64,000 nucleotides of DNA from Megalobrama amblycephala (taxonomy: Eukaryota > Chordata > Actinopteri > Cypriniformes > Xenocyprididae). The translations under genes and the position numbers were made by a program. Below are positions 10,990-24,179 of the stretch, piece by piece; within the stretch, counting starts at the first letter, position 1; each line of letters opens with the position of its first letter. The DNA lies in the NCBI RefSeq assembly GCF_018812025.1, contig NC_063066.1:8179882-8243881 (forward strand), written 5' to 3'. The notes under the pieces are model-generated. The model did no database searches and was not told where the DNA came from. It saw nothing but the letters and a program-made list of their open reading frames with translations.

Positions 10990-12955
10990 GATGTCATCAG
11001 TGTCAGAGTAAGTTGAATGGTCTACTACAGAAGGGTTTGTTCGTGATCTGTATTTACAGAAATCTGTGTTAGAATAATATGTAAGTAAAACATCAAAAAG
11101 ATTGTGTTATTAGTTATTAGTGTTAGTTAGTCATTTTGGACTGCATGGTATTTTCATCCTAATACTGAAGATGGGATGATGATTTGTTTGTCTGTTTAAT
11201 ATTTATAAAAAATTGTATCTGTTTATCCTCTGAACTTCTGTGGTTGTGATTGTCAGAGGAGTCTTATCTTACACCTGTCTCATTGCTTTTTGGGTTTATG
11301 ACGCTTGTAGTTTTAGCAAACCTTTTTTGTCTCACTCAATTTCACTTTTCCTTCATATTTCCTCTTTTATGCTTGATGGAGTGTTACAGTTTTTACATGA
11401 CAAACACATCTGATTTATTTTACGTACAAATATGCTGAAATACAGTGCTTTAAATCAATGCTGGTAAAATTAAGCCATGTGAATGTGTTTATTGAACAGT
11501 TCTTGTTTGTTTTGGGAAATAGATTGTAGTTTAATGGCATTAAGGAGCATTCAAAGTGTGTGTGTGTAGTGGTTCTCAAAGGAAATAAAATGGGGGGAAA
11601 GCTGTTTGCACTTTCCTAATAACTCGCACATCATCTCTTCCATCAAATCCATCCTATGGGAATCAGTCTGTGTTGAGAGTTATTTATAATACTGAAAATG
11701 CTTCGATATGCATCAGAATATTACTCAATAAAGTCCTGTTATTGTGCATTAAATGTAGCTTGCCAAATGCATAGTATCATGGTAGATCTGTTTATAAATC
11801 TAGCAGTAATAAAGCTTAAACGTGCATGCCTGTAAGAACAGCTCAAATTTGTCGGACATTGTATTCACAAAATTGTTTATGTTTTTAAGATCCATTCAAT
11901 AAATCACTGCCAGATTTACTCCTTAATGAAAATCAACAGAATGCAAACACTGTAGCTGGCATAGTTTCAATTTTGACTGTATTGGCACTTGCTTTGCAAC
12001 AAGATGATACACACAGTGTGGAAGCTGTAAGCGTTGCATTGATCGTTCATGAGTGGGAGGATATATATTGAATAAGCCTGTGAGCAAAACACTTTCGCGT
12101 TTCCATCTCGATCTAACATGTTATTTGCATTCATCTCTGGTGAGAGACTACAGAGAAGCACTCTGCTGTTTTGAGACAATATGTGCTATTGAGCGCCTCT
12201 GTGTAATCTATATCCTCTCATGATGCCAGCGATGATATGCCCCTGTACAGTTAGACACAAAAGGAAAGATAAACACATAACACAGAGCCAAGAGTGAACC
12301 TATATTGCATCATTGTCTTTATTTCTCTAGCAGGATTACTCTAACGATGCAAAGAAAAAGGATGGTTGCACAAGAACACCAGTAATAAACATAGAAAACA
12401 GTCTGTGCAACATAAGAAACTCATAGAGTCATAAGACAATTAAGAAGTACAGCTGTATTGCCAAATCTAATTCAGAGTAAAAAAAAAAATAAATCCTTCA
12501 GTCTATTTTTCATATGCTGCTGCAATGGTAATTTAAACCATTTTGTTTATCCTTTGTACATGCAGGCAGATCATCTTTATGCAGAAATGACAGAATTGAA
12601 AAACAGGTGTATAATTTGTAGATAAACTGTCCATACAAAACACAGTGAGCCATTTATTAAATCCAAAAACTGCAATACTTACACCATCTTTCAAACTTTA
12701 CACCAAGAATACAATACAGAATGCATTACTGTTTAGCCAGTGAAAGTGTGAATCTTGGACAGTGAAAATAGCACTGTTGCCATCTTATGTGTGACAGTCC
12801 AAGACGAACAGATGAACAGCTCTGACTTCTCTCCCTTAGCTCTGGTCACAGAACCTGGAAACCTAATGTTTAAACAATAACATTTTAAAGCTATAGAATG
12901 GGTATAAAGTGTATATATACTAGTACTGAGGTTGGACCCCCTTTTGCCTTAAGAA
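10990..12955. other. Intergenic DNA upstream of fat1, no gene seen
   Basis: AT-rich sequence with no coding potential beyond short chance frames. I see no recognisable transposon ends or RNA gene in it. Confidence 0.6.
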
Positions 12956-13929
12956 AGGTGCCCTAGAATTAAAAATTGAATTTATCTTGGCATAGTTAAA
13001 TAACAAGAGTTCAGTACATGGAAATTACATACAGTGAGTCTCAAACACCGTTGTTTCCTCCTTCTTACATAAATCTCATTTGTTTAAAAGACCTCCGACG
13101 AACAGGCGAATCTCAACATAACACCGACTGTTATGTAACAGTCAGGGATCATTAATATGTACGACCCCCAATATTTGCATATGCCAGCCCATGTTCAAGC
13201 ATTAGACAAGGGCAGCCAGTATTAACGTCTGGATCTGTGCACAGCTGAATCATCAGACTAGGTAAGCAAGCAAGAACAACAGCGAAAAATGGCAGATGGA
13301 GCGAATAATAACTGACATGATCCATGATATCATGATACTTTTAGTGATATTTGTAAATTGTCTTTCTAAATGTTTCGTTAGCATGTTGCTAATGTACTGT
13401 TAAATGTGGTTAAAGTTACCATCGTTTATTACTGTATTCACGGAGACAAGACTGTCGTTATTTTCATTTTTTAAACACTTGCAGTCTGTATAATTCATAA
13501 ACACAACTTCATTCTTTATAAATCTCTCCAACAGTGTGTAATGTTAGCTTTAGCCATGGAGCACCATCAAACTCATTCAGAATCAAATGTAAACATCCAA
13601 ATAAATACTATACTTACGCGATTAGACATGTTGCATGACGAACACTTTGTAAAGATCCATTTTGAGGGTTATATTAGCTGTGTGAACTTTGTTTATGGTG
13701 TTTAAGGCAAGCGCAAGCTCCGTGGACGGGGAGCGTGAGCATTTAAAGGGGCCGCAGCCTAAATCGGCTCATATTTAATGATGCCCCAAAATAGGCAGTT
13801 TAATAAAAATGTAATAAAAAGTTAATAAAAAAAAATCTATGGTTTATTTTGAGCTGAAACTTCACAGACACATTCAGTGGACACCTTAGACTTATATTAC
13901 ATCTTTTAAAAAGACGTTCTACGGCACCT
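12956..13929. mobile_element. TTAA-type MITE (AGGTGCCC family), full-length copy
   Basis: 974 bp with termini AGGTGCCCTAGAA and its imperfect complement CTACGGCACCT. It is flanked on both sides by TTAAGAA (12949-12955 and 13930-13936), whereas its sister copies show only TTAA. An internal palindrome ACTGTTATGTAACAGT lies near 13126. There is no coding capacity. TTAA target sites fit the piggyBac or Kolobok superfamilies. Confidence 0.82.
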
Positions 13930-13936
13930 TTAAGAA

Positions 13937-14937
13937 CTGCCTTAATTCTTCATGGCATAGATTCAACAAGTTGCTGGAAACATTCCTTTGGAAACATTTT
14001 GGTCTATATTGACATGATAGCATCACGCAGTTGCTACAGTTTTGTCAGCTATACATCCATGATGCAAATCTCCCGTTCCATCACATCCCAAAGCTGCTTT
14101 ATTGAATTGAGATCTGGTGACTGTGGAGGCCATTTGAGGATAGTGAACTAATTTTCATGTTCAAGAAACCAGTTTGAGATGATTTGAGCTTTGTGAAATG
14201 GCACGTTATCCTGCTGGAAGTAGCCATCAGAAGGTGCCTAGCGAACAGGGAATAGTCTCATATAACTTTGGCTAACGCTCTGGCAAGGTTCTCTCAAAGT
14301 TATCTGGTCTTTAATAATGTTCTTAAAAGTTTAGCACAAAAATGTTAAATTATACATTGTTTGTAGAAGGTTTTTCATAGTGTCCTCATAATGTTGGGAG
14401 AAAATGTTCTTAGAACAACATTCTTGGAACATCCTTTAAAAATTCCTATTTTCAAACAAATAAGGTTGTGTGTGCTGTTTGCCGGGTTCTGGCTCCTCCT
14501 AAATTGTCTGTGCCCTCACCAGGAACAAGTTTCTGGAGAGAAGAGCAGAAGGCAAGTGGAGGCGCCAAAATAGGAGGAAACCACAGACAGATCCGACAGA
14601 GTGCGGTGAAAAAACAGGAGTGAGCCCAAGCTTCCAGTCCCCTAATATTAAGTAAGGTTATGCTCCTTCGCATTGCCCCTGTCTACTGTTGGAAATTGTT
14701 AGACGTGGGTCATGGACTTAGCATGGATGTAGATTTTCTGATAGCTCTGCTCAGACATGGCTCAGACTAGGTTGAGATTCCAATTCAGCCGGGGCCTTCT
14801 CAGGGTTTTCCAGGCTTGTGGATTTTAGAAATTTGTTACGATGTATGTTTTAAAGGGTTTGGTAAAATAGCATTTTGCAGTTTATCATTTCAAACATTTC
14901 AGTTAGACATTATCTATATTAGTGTGTGATATTTTAA
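13937..14937. other. Intergenic, no gene seen
   Basis: I see no supported gene. Part of 13937-14240 reads like a degraded Tc1-type transposase interior on the minus strand: complement strings resemble the ATTATCC...TTCAACCAG region of fish Tc1s. It is too decayed to call. Confidence 0.4.
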
Positions 14938-15734
14938 AGGTGCCCTCGAATGAAAAATGAATGAAATGAAAATTTATCTTGCCATTGTTAAATAACAAGA
15001 GTTCAGTACATGGAAATGACATACAGTGAGTCTCAAACTCCATTGTTTTCCTCCTTTTTATATAAATCTCAAAGACCTCAGAAGAACAGGCGAATCTCAA
15101 CATAACACCGACTGTTACGTAACAGTCGGGGTGTACGCCCCAATATTTGCATATGCCAGCCCACGTTTCCAACATTATAAAAGGCATTAGACAAGGGCAG
15201 CCAGTATTAACGTCTGGATCTGTGCACAACCAAATCATCAGACTAGGTAAGCAAGCAAGAACAATAGTGAAAAATGGCAGATGGAGCAATAATAACTGAC
15301 GTGATCCATGATAACATGATATTTTTAGTGATATTTGTAAACTGTCTTTCTAAATGTTTCGTTAGCATGTTGCTAATGTACTGTTAAATGTGGTTAAAGT
15401 TACCATCGGTTATTACTGTATTCACGGAGACAAGAGAGCCGTCGCTATTTTCATTTTTTAAACACTTGCAGTCTGTATAATTCATAAACACAACTTCATT
15501 CTTTATAAATCTCTCCAACAGAGTAGTATTAGCCGTTAGCCACGGAGCACTATCAAACTCATTCAAAATCAGAAGTAAACAATATAACAGTATAAAATAC
15601 TCACATAATCCGACGCATGCATGACGAACACTTTGTAAAGATCCATTTTGAGGGTTATATTAGCTGTGTAAACTTTGTTAAGGCACTGTTCAAGGCAAGG
15701 CGCAAGCTCTATGGGCGTGGACCACGAGATTTAA

Positions 15735-16412
15735 AGGTCCCGTTTTTCGTGTTTTTTTTAAGCTTTGATTGTGTTTATAGTGTGCAATATAACATGTGTT
15801 CATGTTTCGCGTGTAAAAAAACACAGTATTTTTCACATAATTTACTTATCTGTATACTGCTGTTTCCACTGTCATAAAAACGGGCTGATGACTTCCTTGT
15901 TCTATGAAGTCCCTCCTTCAGAAATACGTAACGAGTTCTGATTGTGCCAGCGGTTCCTGTGTTGTGATTCGACAGCAGCTTTAGCGAACCTTGCCCGGAA
16001 AGGTCACGCCTCTTACCATAACGTGGAGATGCACGCGCTCAGTGTTATTGTAAACATGTCTTTAATTTTACCCTATCAATTTGAGCTGGAATCAGACCCG
16101 GTGATTGGACTGCGGGATGAAAATAACAGCGTTTCGACGACATGGCCACAAACACACTCTACAAATGCAACTCTTGTGTATTCCTGTGGGTGGAGGTTAG
16201 TCAAAAAACTGTTTTAGTGACGTTATTAAAGAAGGAAGTAGAGGGATGTAGTCCAAACTGGCCGTTCGATGTAGGCGACTTCTGTTAAATAAAATATCTC
16301 GCTTGGCATTGAACTTTGAGCTTTAAAATTTTATAGATTTTATTTATACTCTAACAACAACATTACACACTAACTAAAGTTTGAAACATGGGATCACGAA
16401 GAACGGGACCTT
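15735..16412. mobile_element. Second TTAA-type MITE family (AGGTCCCG), nested copy 1
   Basis: 678 bp with termini AGGTCCCGTTTTTCG and CGAAGAACGGGACCT, flanked by TTAA at 15731-15734 and 16413-16416. The empty site is known from the uninterrupted host copies (ATTTAAAGGGG), so the TTAA duplication is direct. TA with one more terminal A is formally equivalent. The copy at 36617-37292 is nearly identical. It contains an open frame at 15942-16217 on the plus strand, described separately. Confidence 0.88.
15942..16217 (+). pseudogene. Short ORF carried by the AGGTCCCG MITE, copy 1 (transposon-derived fragment)
   Basis: A 91-codon frame whose second half matches the frame at 36904-37098. Shared motifs are MHALSVIVNMSLILPYQFE, SDPVIGLRDENNSVS and THSTNATLV, and then a SCG(W/R)RLVKKLF end. 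The YQFEPES...CSCG layout resembles the region just before and within the zinc-binding P2X7-type intracellular domain found in some fish transposon-associated proteins; that comparison is inference. Here a Cys and an Arg of copy 2 are changed to Tyr and Trp, as expected from decay. Confidence 0.4.
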
Positions 16413-16589
16413 TAAAGGGGCCGCAGCATAAAATCGCCGCGTTTATAATGATGCCCCAAAATAGGCAGTTAAAAAAATTAATTAAAAAAAATCTATGGGG
16501 TATTTTGATCTGAAACTTCACAGACACATTCAGGGGACACCTTAGACTTATATTACATCTTTTAAAAACATAATCTAGGGCACCTTTAA

Positions 16590-18925
16590 GATTTAAACCC
16601 TATTGAGCTAAGATATAAAATCATAGTATGATTGCATACAGAAGCAGAACATAAAAAAAATTGTGGTAATTAAAAAAGGACTCCATGATTGACTGAATCA
16701 TGACTCAACACATTCAATAGGAAAATAAAGCCTGTGAGATGAGTTCAATAGATTACACTTATCTTTAATAGAATAGAATAAATGAAAGACACTTTGGCGT
16801 TGACAGAAATCATTTTTGTTATTGGTTTTTTTATAGGTTTAAATTTAGTGGATGTCGATTTAGACAGCATGAATCATCCTCAGACTAGTCACACTCAGGG
16901 ATTAATTAGTAAAAATGTTCATATCGCTAATGAAAGCATCATACACTGCCACTTATTTCAGCATACTTTCAAGCCACCACCCAGTGTGTATAGTACAGTC
17001 TAGACCGTTTGAATTCTGAGCTTTAATATAAAATGGCATTGAGTATAGCTGTTGGGCTTTCTAGTATTTGATTTATTGTGAACTCTTGGGAGGTTGGTTG
17101 GACTCTGTGCCTGGTATGTGTGGCACACCTGAACTGCACAGATTAGAGAAGATTTATCTGGGGGCTTTAAAAAGAACCAGTTTGCCATTGATTTGTGGTC
17201 AATCTATCATTTAATCTGGCTGACTGCAGCTGCCATTGCTGCTGCCTCTTAGGTGAGGAAGGTGTCTCTCTTCTACCCACCCAGGAACAGAACATTTTAT
17301 ATGGCTTTAGGCATCCTCCTAAATGATTCACCCTTCTAAACATCTTGTCTGTTTACAGAATGTCAGTCAAAGTAATGTGTTTACAACAAATGTACCTGGA
17401 ATAATATTTCTGGGATTTTGTCCAGAGTTGGGCAAAACTCAGAATTAGAATTGGCAATCCCAATTCAATCAATTCAATCCCTTTCACATTTTCAAATTCA
17501 CACTTGAATCAGACACTTGGAATTTGGCATTTGGCATCCATCCATCCCTTAATATGGACATTTTGGATATCATGGACACAATTTATTTCATTCTGAATTT
17601 CTTGTATGCACTACTTTTCTCATTTGTTCAACTAATATAGTGCAGTAAAATAAAGCAATTAATGCATAAAACACTGAGTCGGATGCATGATCAGAAAATT
17701 AATGTACATTATGACCATGACTCTGATGAGACATTAACCTCACACAGCATGATTTATGAGTCGTACAGTAAGTACCAAATTCAGAGGTGTCATTGTATTA
17801 CAGAAAATAAGCTTTTCAAGCTTGATTACAAAAGATGTATTTGTGTTGTGGTAATTTATCAAAACTGATTTACAGTGAAGTCAGCTTTTAAGTGTAGATT
17901 AATAAGCTGCTAAATATGAAACAGATTGAGGTGACAAGGTAAAGCTGGCGTTGTAAATTAAATCTGTTTACATAAAAGGACAAACAGATCCAGTGAGTCA
18001 AAAATACAATAGGACGGTGAGTTTATTAAAGTCCATATTTCAATCCATAAGCACCTTCAAAGTGTTTTGACCAACAGCATCCCCTTCCCCCTCCTCCCCA
18101 TCAGGAAAGTTGCATTCTCATTAACTCTCTATGTGATAAACTTAGAATATTCAAAAATAGGTAACCATCAGCCTAAAGCATCAAGCCTGAAGCATGTACT
18201 CCATCAAACATGTCAAGACAAATTTGTCCTTGAACAGGTCTATTAGTCATGCACAATTTAACATGCATCGGTGGGGATCTGTTAAGTAATCACATCACAA
18301 GACATTCCCCTCTACAGCCAGCTCTTCACTCACAGCTGTCACGCCAACTGAAAGATGTTCTAGTGCACACAGTCCTTGCTAATCACTCGCTACAAATCAC
18401 TCATCTTATTGAATTGTAGATGAATCACTGCACTTGGACAACATTTATAGAAAGGAGACACTTTGCAATTCTTGCGTCTAGAAAATACAATGTAAAAAGG
18501 AATGTTAGATCAAGTAAAAATGTACTTTATTAATCATTAAGCATTTACTAATAATTTAAGTAGTTTTTTGGTTCAGTGGTTTTCTGAATCATTCCCATGC
18601 ATTGGGGCATGAATGATTAATATGGTTGCATATGGTTTATGTTGATGTTGATTTTGTCACTTTTAGTGATGCCGGAGAGTTTGTTACTAATTATCAGTCT
18701 GTGAGAGTCTCTTTGTGCTATTTTTATGAGTTTCTTTTGTCTCAGTGTTTATGTGATGAGCATTTGTGTGATATTGTCATTATTTTAAGACAACAAGCTC
18801 TTTGCTTTGTATATTTCTCATCAAAAACATGTGGCGAATAATCTTGGAACAGTTTGCACAGAAATATTTCAAGACAGTTCTTCGAACTTTAGATTTTAAG
18901 TACTACTAACGTGGCAGCATTTTAA
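16590..18925. other. Intergenic, no gene seen
   Basis: The stretch contains only short unconvincing frames and low-complexity AATTCAAT-type sequence near 17450-17500. I see no transposon ends or RNA genes in it. Confidence 0.6.
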
Positions 18926-20467
18926 AGGGTTAGTTCACCCAAAAATGAAAATTATGTAATTATTTCTCACCTGTATTTCTCACCAATTCGTTCCACACCT
19001 GTAAGACCTTCATTCATCTTCGGAACACAGATTAAGATATTTTTTAATAAAATCCGATGGCCTGCATTGCCAACAAGATCATTTCCTTTTTCAATGCCCA
19101 GAAAGGTACTAAAACATATTTAAAACAGTTTATGAGTACAGTGGTTCAACCTTAAAGGGTTAGTTCACCCAAAAATGAAAATGATGTCATTAATGACTCA
19201 CCCTCATGTCGTTCCAAACCCGTAAGACCTCCGTTCATCTTCGGAACACAGTTTAAGATATTTTAGATTTAGTCCGAGAGCTTTCTGTCCTTCCATTGAA
19301 AATGTTTGTATGGTATACTGTCCAAGTCCAGAAAGGTAATAAAAACATCATCAAAGTAGTCCATGTGACATCAGTGGGTTAGTCAGAAGTTTTTGAAGCA
19401 TCGAAAATACATTTTGGTCCAAAAATAACAAAAACTACGACTTTATTCACATTGTGTTCTCTTCCGGAATCCTTTCCAATTTAATTGATTCTATTGAATT
19501 GATTCCATTGAATTGATTCCATTGAATCCTTTCATCTGTCTGCGTTGGTAATGCACTTTTACGTCATTGTTTTTGGCGATTAGGACATCCGCGACATTTT
19601 GAAGCATTAAAAATACATTTTGGTCCAAAAATAACAAAAACTACGACTTTATTCACATTGTGTTCTCTTCCGGAATCCTTTCCAATTTAATTGATTCTAT
19701 TGAATTGATTCCATTGAATTGATTCCATTGAATCCTTTCATCTGTCGGCGTTGGTAATGCACTTTTACGTCATTGTTTTTGGCGATTAGGACATCCGCGA
19801 CATGCACACTTATGCACCATTTAAAAAAAATATAGCAATACCAAAATACAAACAATGTAGAATAGCTTGAATACAGCGTGCGTCTCCCTCAGACTGTAAA
19901 CGAAGCTTGGACGCACCGGACAACATGTCAGCGTCTTACGTCAGCAGCGTCACTGCGGAGTCGTGAACCCGGATTGACAACAGACCCGGAAAGTGACTTT
20001 ATTCAACAGTATCTAGTGATGGGTGATTTCAAAACACTGCTTTATGAAGCTTCAGAGCTTTATGAATCTTCTGTTTTGAATCAGTGGTTCGGAGCACGTA
20101 TCAAACTGCCAAAGTCACGTGAACTATTGAAATTTCGAAACTCTTATGATGTAACGAAGCCTCGTTTACTGAAATCATGTGATTTTGGAGCTTTGAACCA
20201 CTGATTCGAAACAAAAGATTCATAAAGCTTCAAAGCTTCATGAAGCAGTGTTTTGAAATCGCCCTTCACTAGATATTGTTGAATAAAGTCGTTATTTTGT
20301 TTTGGGCGCACAAAAAGTATTCTTGTCGCTTTATAATATTAAGGTTGAACTACAGTAGTCACATGAACTGTTTTAAATATGTTTTTAAAAGGTCTTACGG
20401 GCGAGGAATGACAAAAGGGTGAGTAATTAATGACTGAATTTTTATTTTTGGGTGAACTAACCCTTTT
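18926..20467. mobile_element. DNA transposon with GGGTTAGTTCACCC ends, composite
   Basis: Left ends AAAGGGTTAGTTCACCC occur at about 18926 and again at about 19154. A single right end, GGGTGAACTAACCCTTT, lies at about 20450-20467. The duplicated left end suggests one member inserted in another. A third, inner fold-back runs from CTAGTGATGGGTGATTTC (about 20013) to GAAATCGCCCTTCACTAG (about 20271). No transposase is seen. A related element is at 43005-44668. Confidence 0.78.
19391..19802. repeat. 206-bp tandem duplication inside the element
   Basis: Two head-to-tail copies (19391-19596 and 19597-19802) both start TTTTGAAGCAT and end ACATCCGCGACAT. They differ at only a few positions (for example CATCGAAAA versus CATTAAAAA). 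Each unit also contains short internal GAATTGATTCCATT repeats. Confidence 0.9.
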
Positions 20468-20505
20468 ATTCCACTTGAGACATGTACTGTACATAAAATA
20501 ATTAA

Positions 20506-21479
20506 AGGTGCCCTAGAATTAAAAATTGAATTTATCTTGGCATAGTTGAATAACAAGAGTTCAGTACATGGAAATGACGTACAGTGAGTCTCAAACACCG
20601 TTGTTTCCTCCTTCTTATATAAATCTAATTTGTTTAAAAGACCTCCGACGAACAGGCGAATCTCAACGTAACACCGACTGTTACGTAACAGTCGGGATCA
20701 TTAATATGTACGCCCTCAATATTTGCATATGCCAGTCCATGATCGAGGCATTACACAAGGGCAGCCAGTATTAACGTCTGGATCTGTGCACAGCTGAATC
20801 ATCAGACTAGGTAAGCAAGCAAGGACAACAGCGAAAAATGGCAGATGGAGCAATAATAACTGACATAATCCATGATTACAGTACATTATATTTTTAGTGA
20901 TATTTGTAAATTGTCTTTATAAATGTTTAGTTAGCATGTTGCTAATGTACTGTTAAATGTGGGTAAAGTTACCATCGTTTCTTACTGTATTCACGGAGAC
21001 AAGAGCCGTCGTTATTTTCATTATTAAACACTTGCAGTCTGTATAATTCATAAACACAACTTCATTCTTTATAAATCTCTCCAACAGTGTGTAATGTTAG
21101 CTTTAGCCATGGAGCAAAACCTCAAACTCATTCAGAATCAAATGTAAACATCCAAATAAATACAATACTCACATAATCCGACGCATGCATGCAGTATGCA
21201 TGACGAACACTTTGTAAAGATCCATTTTGAGGGTTATATTAGCTGTTTGAACTTTGTTTATGCTGTTAAAGGCAAGCACGAGCTCCGTGGGCGGGGAGCG
21301 TGACCATTTAAAGGGGCCGCAGCCTGAATCGGTGCATAGTTAATGATGCCCCAAAATAGGCAGTTAAAAAAATTAATTAAAAAAAATCTATGGGGTATTT
21401 TGAGCTGAAACTTCACAGACACATTCAGGGGACACCTTAGACTTATATTACATCTTGTAAAAAACATTCGATGGCACCT
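20506..21479. mobile_element. TTAA-type MITE (AGGTGCCC family), full-length copy
   Basis: 974 bp, colinear with the copy at 12956-13929, with TTAA at 20502-20505 and 21480-21483. An internal palindrome ACTGTTACGTAACAGT lies near 20677. There is no coding capacity. Confidence 0.87.
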
Positions 21480-21483
21480 TTAA

Positions 21484-22993
21484 GCAAATTAAACAAAAAA
21501 AGCTTATTTCATTTTGTAGTGTAGATATGTGTACTTTGAATTGTATGCTTGTGCTTTATCAAACTTTTGGAAACTTTTTGTCATCTATCCCTGTGAAATT
21601 CAACAGCTTATTCATGAATTATACACCACAGGTAAGGAAAAGTACTTTTGTTGTCTCTTAAAAAAGCAATAATTGGAAAGCTTTGCATAGCCTTTGTGCT
21701 TCTGTTAAGGAATACCAATATCGTTCAGTGCATTTGGAGTCCCTGAAACTCTCGATTCAGCTGCAGACATCTGGACTCCAGTGGTGAATGCCCCAGCTGC
21801 TATGCCAAATGGAGACTCAATCACACGGGCACTGGGGCTTAACCTGAGGTTTTCTCTATTTCCACAGCCTTGCCCTCTCTGCCATCTATACGACCCGACT
21901 CCTGCCGAAAGCTATTCATCACCCTGTCACCTGCTACAGTCTGACCCGCTGCCCAACTGAGCCACTCCTAATGGACCATCATATTCGCCTGACTTCGTTC
22001 CATTTAGCATGGAGCACAACTCTGCAAGGGCTCAGTCAGAGATGATATGCCGCATGAAGATGGATTTGTGAGCTCAGCCATGCCTCCCCTCAGTTGTATC
22101 AGCTCAGCACTAAGATGACAGTAAACATATACATGATTTGAGTGGAATGTGAGCAAAATTGAATGAAGCAGGTTATTTTTTTATTCTGTTATGGTGAAAG
22201 AAATGCAAGCTTAGTAATAATCAATATGATTTATAGGCAAACCTGCAAAACATAAACCAATACATTTAGGGTCTGAAGGAGTGTGGACTGTAGATACATG
22301 TTGTCAGGTTTAGATTAGCATTTTCAACTAAATCAATTCGTTTTGTTGATTTCGACATATTTTCATGCTGCTTTTTATGCTGCTTTGCACTGCAGTGGAT
22401 ATTATGGCTATCTGGGATACTTGATTCTGATTGATCAATCACAGCATTCAGCAGTTAAATATTTTTGGATAGTGAACTTATATTTTATTGTTTTTCTTGA
22501 CAACCAATCTCATAAACTAGTTCAGTGTATCTTGTATAACTTTGCTGTCTCTTTCCTCTCACATATTCAGATGGAGTTGTTCAAATCAAATATTTCATGT
22601 TCATTTATTTAAGTAGCCATAATAAGCAGCATGTAAAGTACCAGTTTGTGTCATAGTCCTGATCAACCTGTCTGGGTTTATTTTGCAATAAAAACTTTAT
22701 ATTACCCCTTAAATCACCCATATCAAGTTTATTGTCTGTTTAATCCCTTTCTTTCCTGGACATGATAGCAAGTATTTGGCTTGTAAAGACCTGTGCTTAA
22801 CATCATGTCTTATATATTCTGCACTGTGGCTTCATTTTCTACCACACAGGAGAGGAATAAAAATGATAGCAGCGCTTATACTACACAACACAATGCTGAT
22901 GATGTGCACAAACTACAAGACATTTAGTCAAGAGGGATAAACAGTGGAAAAACATGAGAAATTCACATTAATACAAGATTTTTCCATTTATAT
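21484..22993. other. Intergenic, no gene seen
   Basis: The stretch is AT-rich apart from a less AT-rich interval at about 21730-22090 without an open frame or splice pair I can support. I recognise no repeat in it. Confidence 0.55.
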
Positions 22994-23402
22994 CACTGCA
23001 AAAAATGCTGTTCTTACTTAGAATTTTTGTCTTGTTTCCAGTCCAAATATCTAAAAATTCTTAGATCAAGAAGCATTTTCTTGACAAGTAAAAATTATTT
23101 TCTTGTTTTCAGAAAAAATAAGTCAAAATTGAGTGAATTTTTCCTTAAAACAAGCAAAATAATCTGCCAATGGGGTAAGCAAAATAATCTTAATCCACAA
23201 GATTATACATCTTATTTTTGGTTTGAAATAAGATTATTTTGCTTGTTTTAAGGAAAAACTCACTCTATTTTGACTTATTTTTCCTGAAAACAAGAAAATA
23301 ATTTTTACTTGTCAAGAAAATGCTTCTTGATTTAAGAACTTTAAGATATTTTGACTAGAAACAAGACAAAAACTCTAAGTAAGAACAGCATTTTTTGCAG
23401 TG
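22994..23402. mobile_element. Fold-back MITE with CACTGCAAAAAATG termini
   Basis: 409 bp forming a near-complete inverted repeat. The left arm CACTGCAAAAAATGCTGTTC pairs with the right arm GAACAGCATTTTTTGCAGTG, and inner segments (TTGACAAGTAAAAATTATTT and its complement) also pair. The centre lies near 23190-23210. The CACTG start fits non-autonomous CACTA/EnSpm-type elements of cyprinids, but no clean target duplication is visible. Confidence 0.82.
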
Positions 23403-24179
23403 TACCATCTGCACTGTGATTGGCTGGATTTGTTCCACCTTGTTGTTGTATTGCACAAACTACAAGATCACGTGGCTATAATATCTAAAAGGTTTGAAAA
23501 TGTGGCAGTGTCTGTGACTGCTCGAGACAGGCTCAGATCATGTTGCTGATGTCTGGCATATAGGAAAATTGACATCTTTCCCCTTATTCAAATATTGTTG
23601 AAATTATGTAAGCATATTGTGTGGTTGTGCTTGGAGTCACTTGTTGTATTTGTGATAACATGCCAAATTGTGCAGACATAATTTTTAGCCAGGCTGTCAT
23701 ACAAAGAAATTATGAACACATGCGAAAACAACGTTGTAGTCAATGTATGCTTTATATTACTGTGAGCTTTTTGTTTTTCTGTGCATTTTTTTATGGTAAA
23801 ATAAAATCTGTAGCTGTTGTTTACCTTTTTTGCCAAATAATTTTGTCAGATAAATACCATAATCAAGTTTAATGATTTGTTCCTCCTTTATATTATAAAT
23901 ATATTTTTTTAAAAATATTACATATTCTTCTCATATTTTGTTTTAATTAAACCTGTATTGTCATTAAAAACAAATATCAACTCTGGACATCTTTTTGGCC
24001 ACTACTGTATTTATGTTGACAGAGCAAAAGGAAGAGTTGTTGTAGTAGAGTGTTAATACCATGCGTCATTTTATGCTGGACAAATGAGGGTAGGTTCATC
24101 GCTGGATTTTCACAAAAGATGAACATGACGGCACATGCTAGTCGATGAGCTGAATCAACTCCACAGCAGCTATTTAAAT
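23403..24179. other. Intergenic, no gene seen
   Basis: I see no supportable gene or repeat boundary. Overlapping short frames on both strands at 23588-23872 lack any recognisable motif. Confidence 0.5.

Larger units (their letters stand above)
14938..16585. mobile_element. TTAA-type MITE (AGGTGCCC family) split by a nested insertion
   Basis: The left terminus AGGTGCCCTCGAATG follows TTAA (14934-14937). The right terminus CTAGGGCACCT precedes TTAA (16586-16589). The interior follows the copy at 12956 until ATTTAAAGG, where a second element (15735-16412) interrupts. The remainder (AAAGGGGCCGCAGCATAAAATC and onward) resumes after it. Confidence 0.85.

Noticed and set aside
20677..20692. The ACTGTTACGTAACAGT palindrome in the TTAA MITEs as a transcription-factor operator
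   Set aside because: It recurs only as part of the repeated element and differs between copies, so it is better treated as an element-internal feature.
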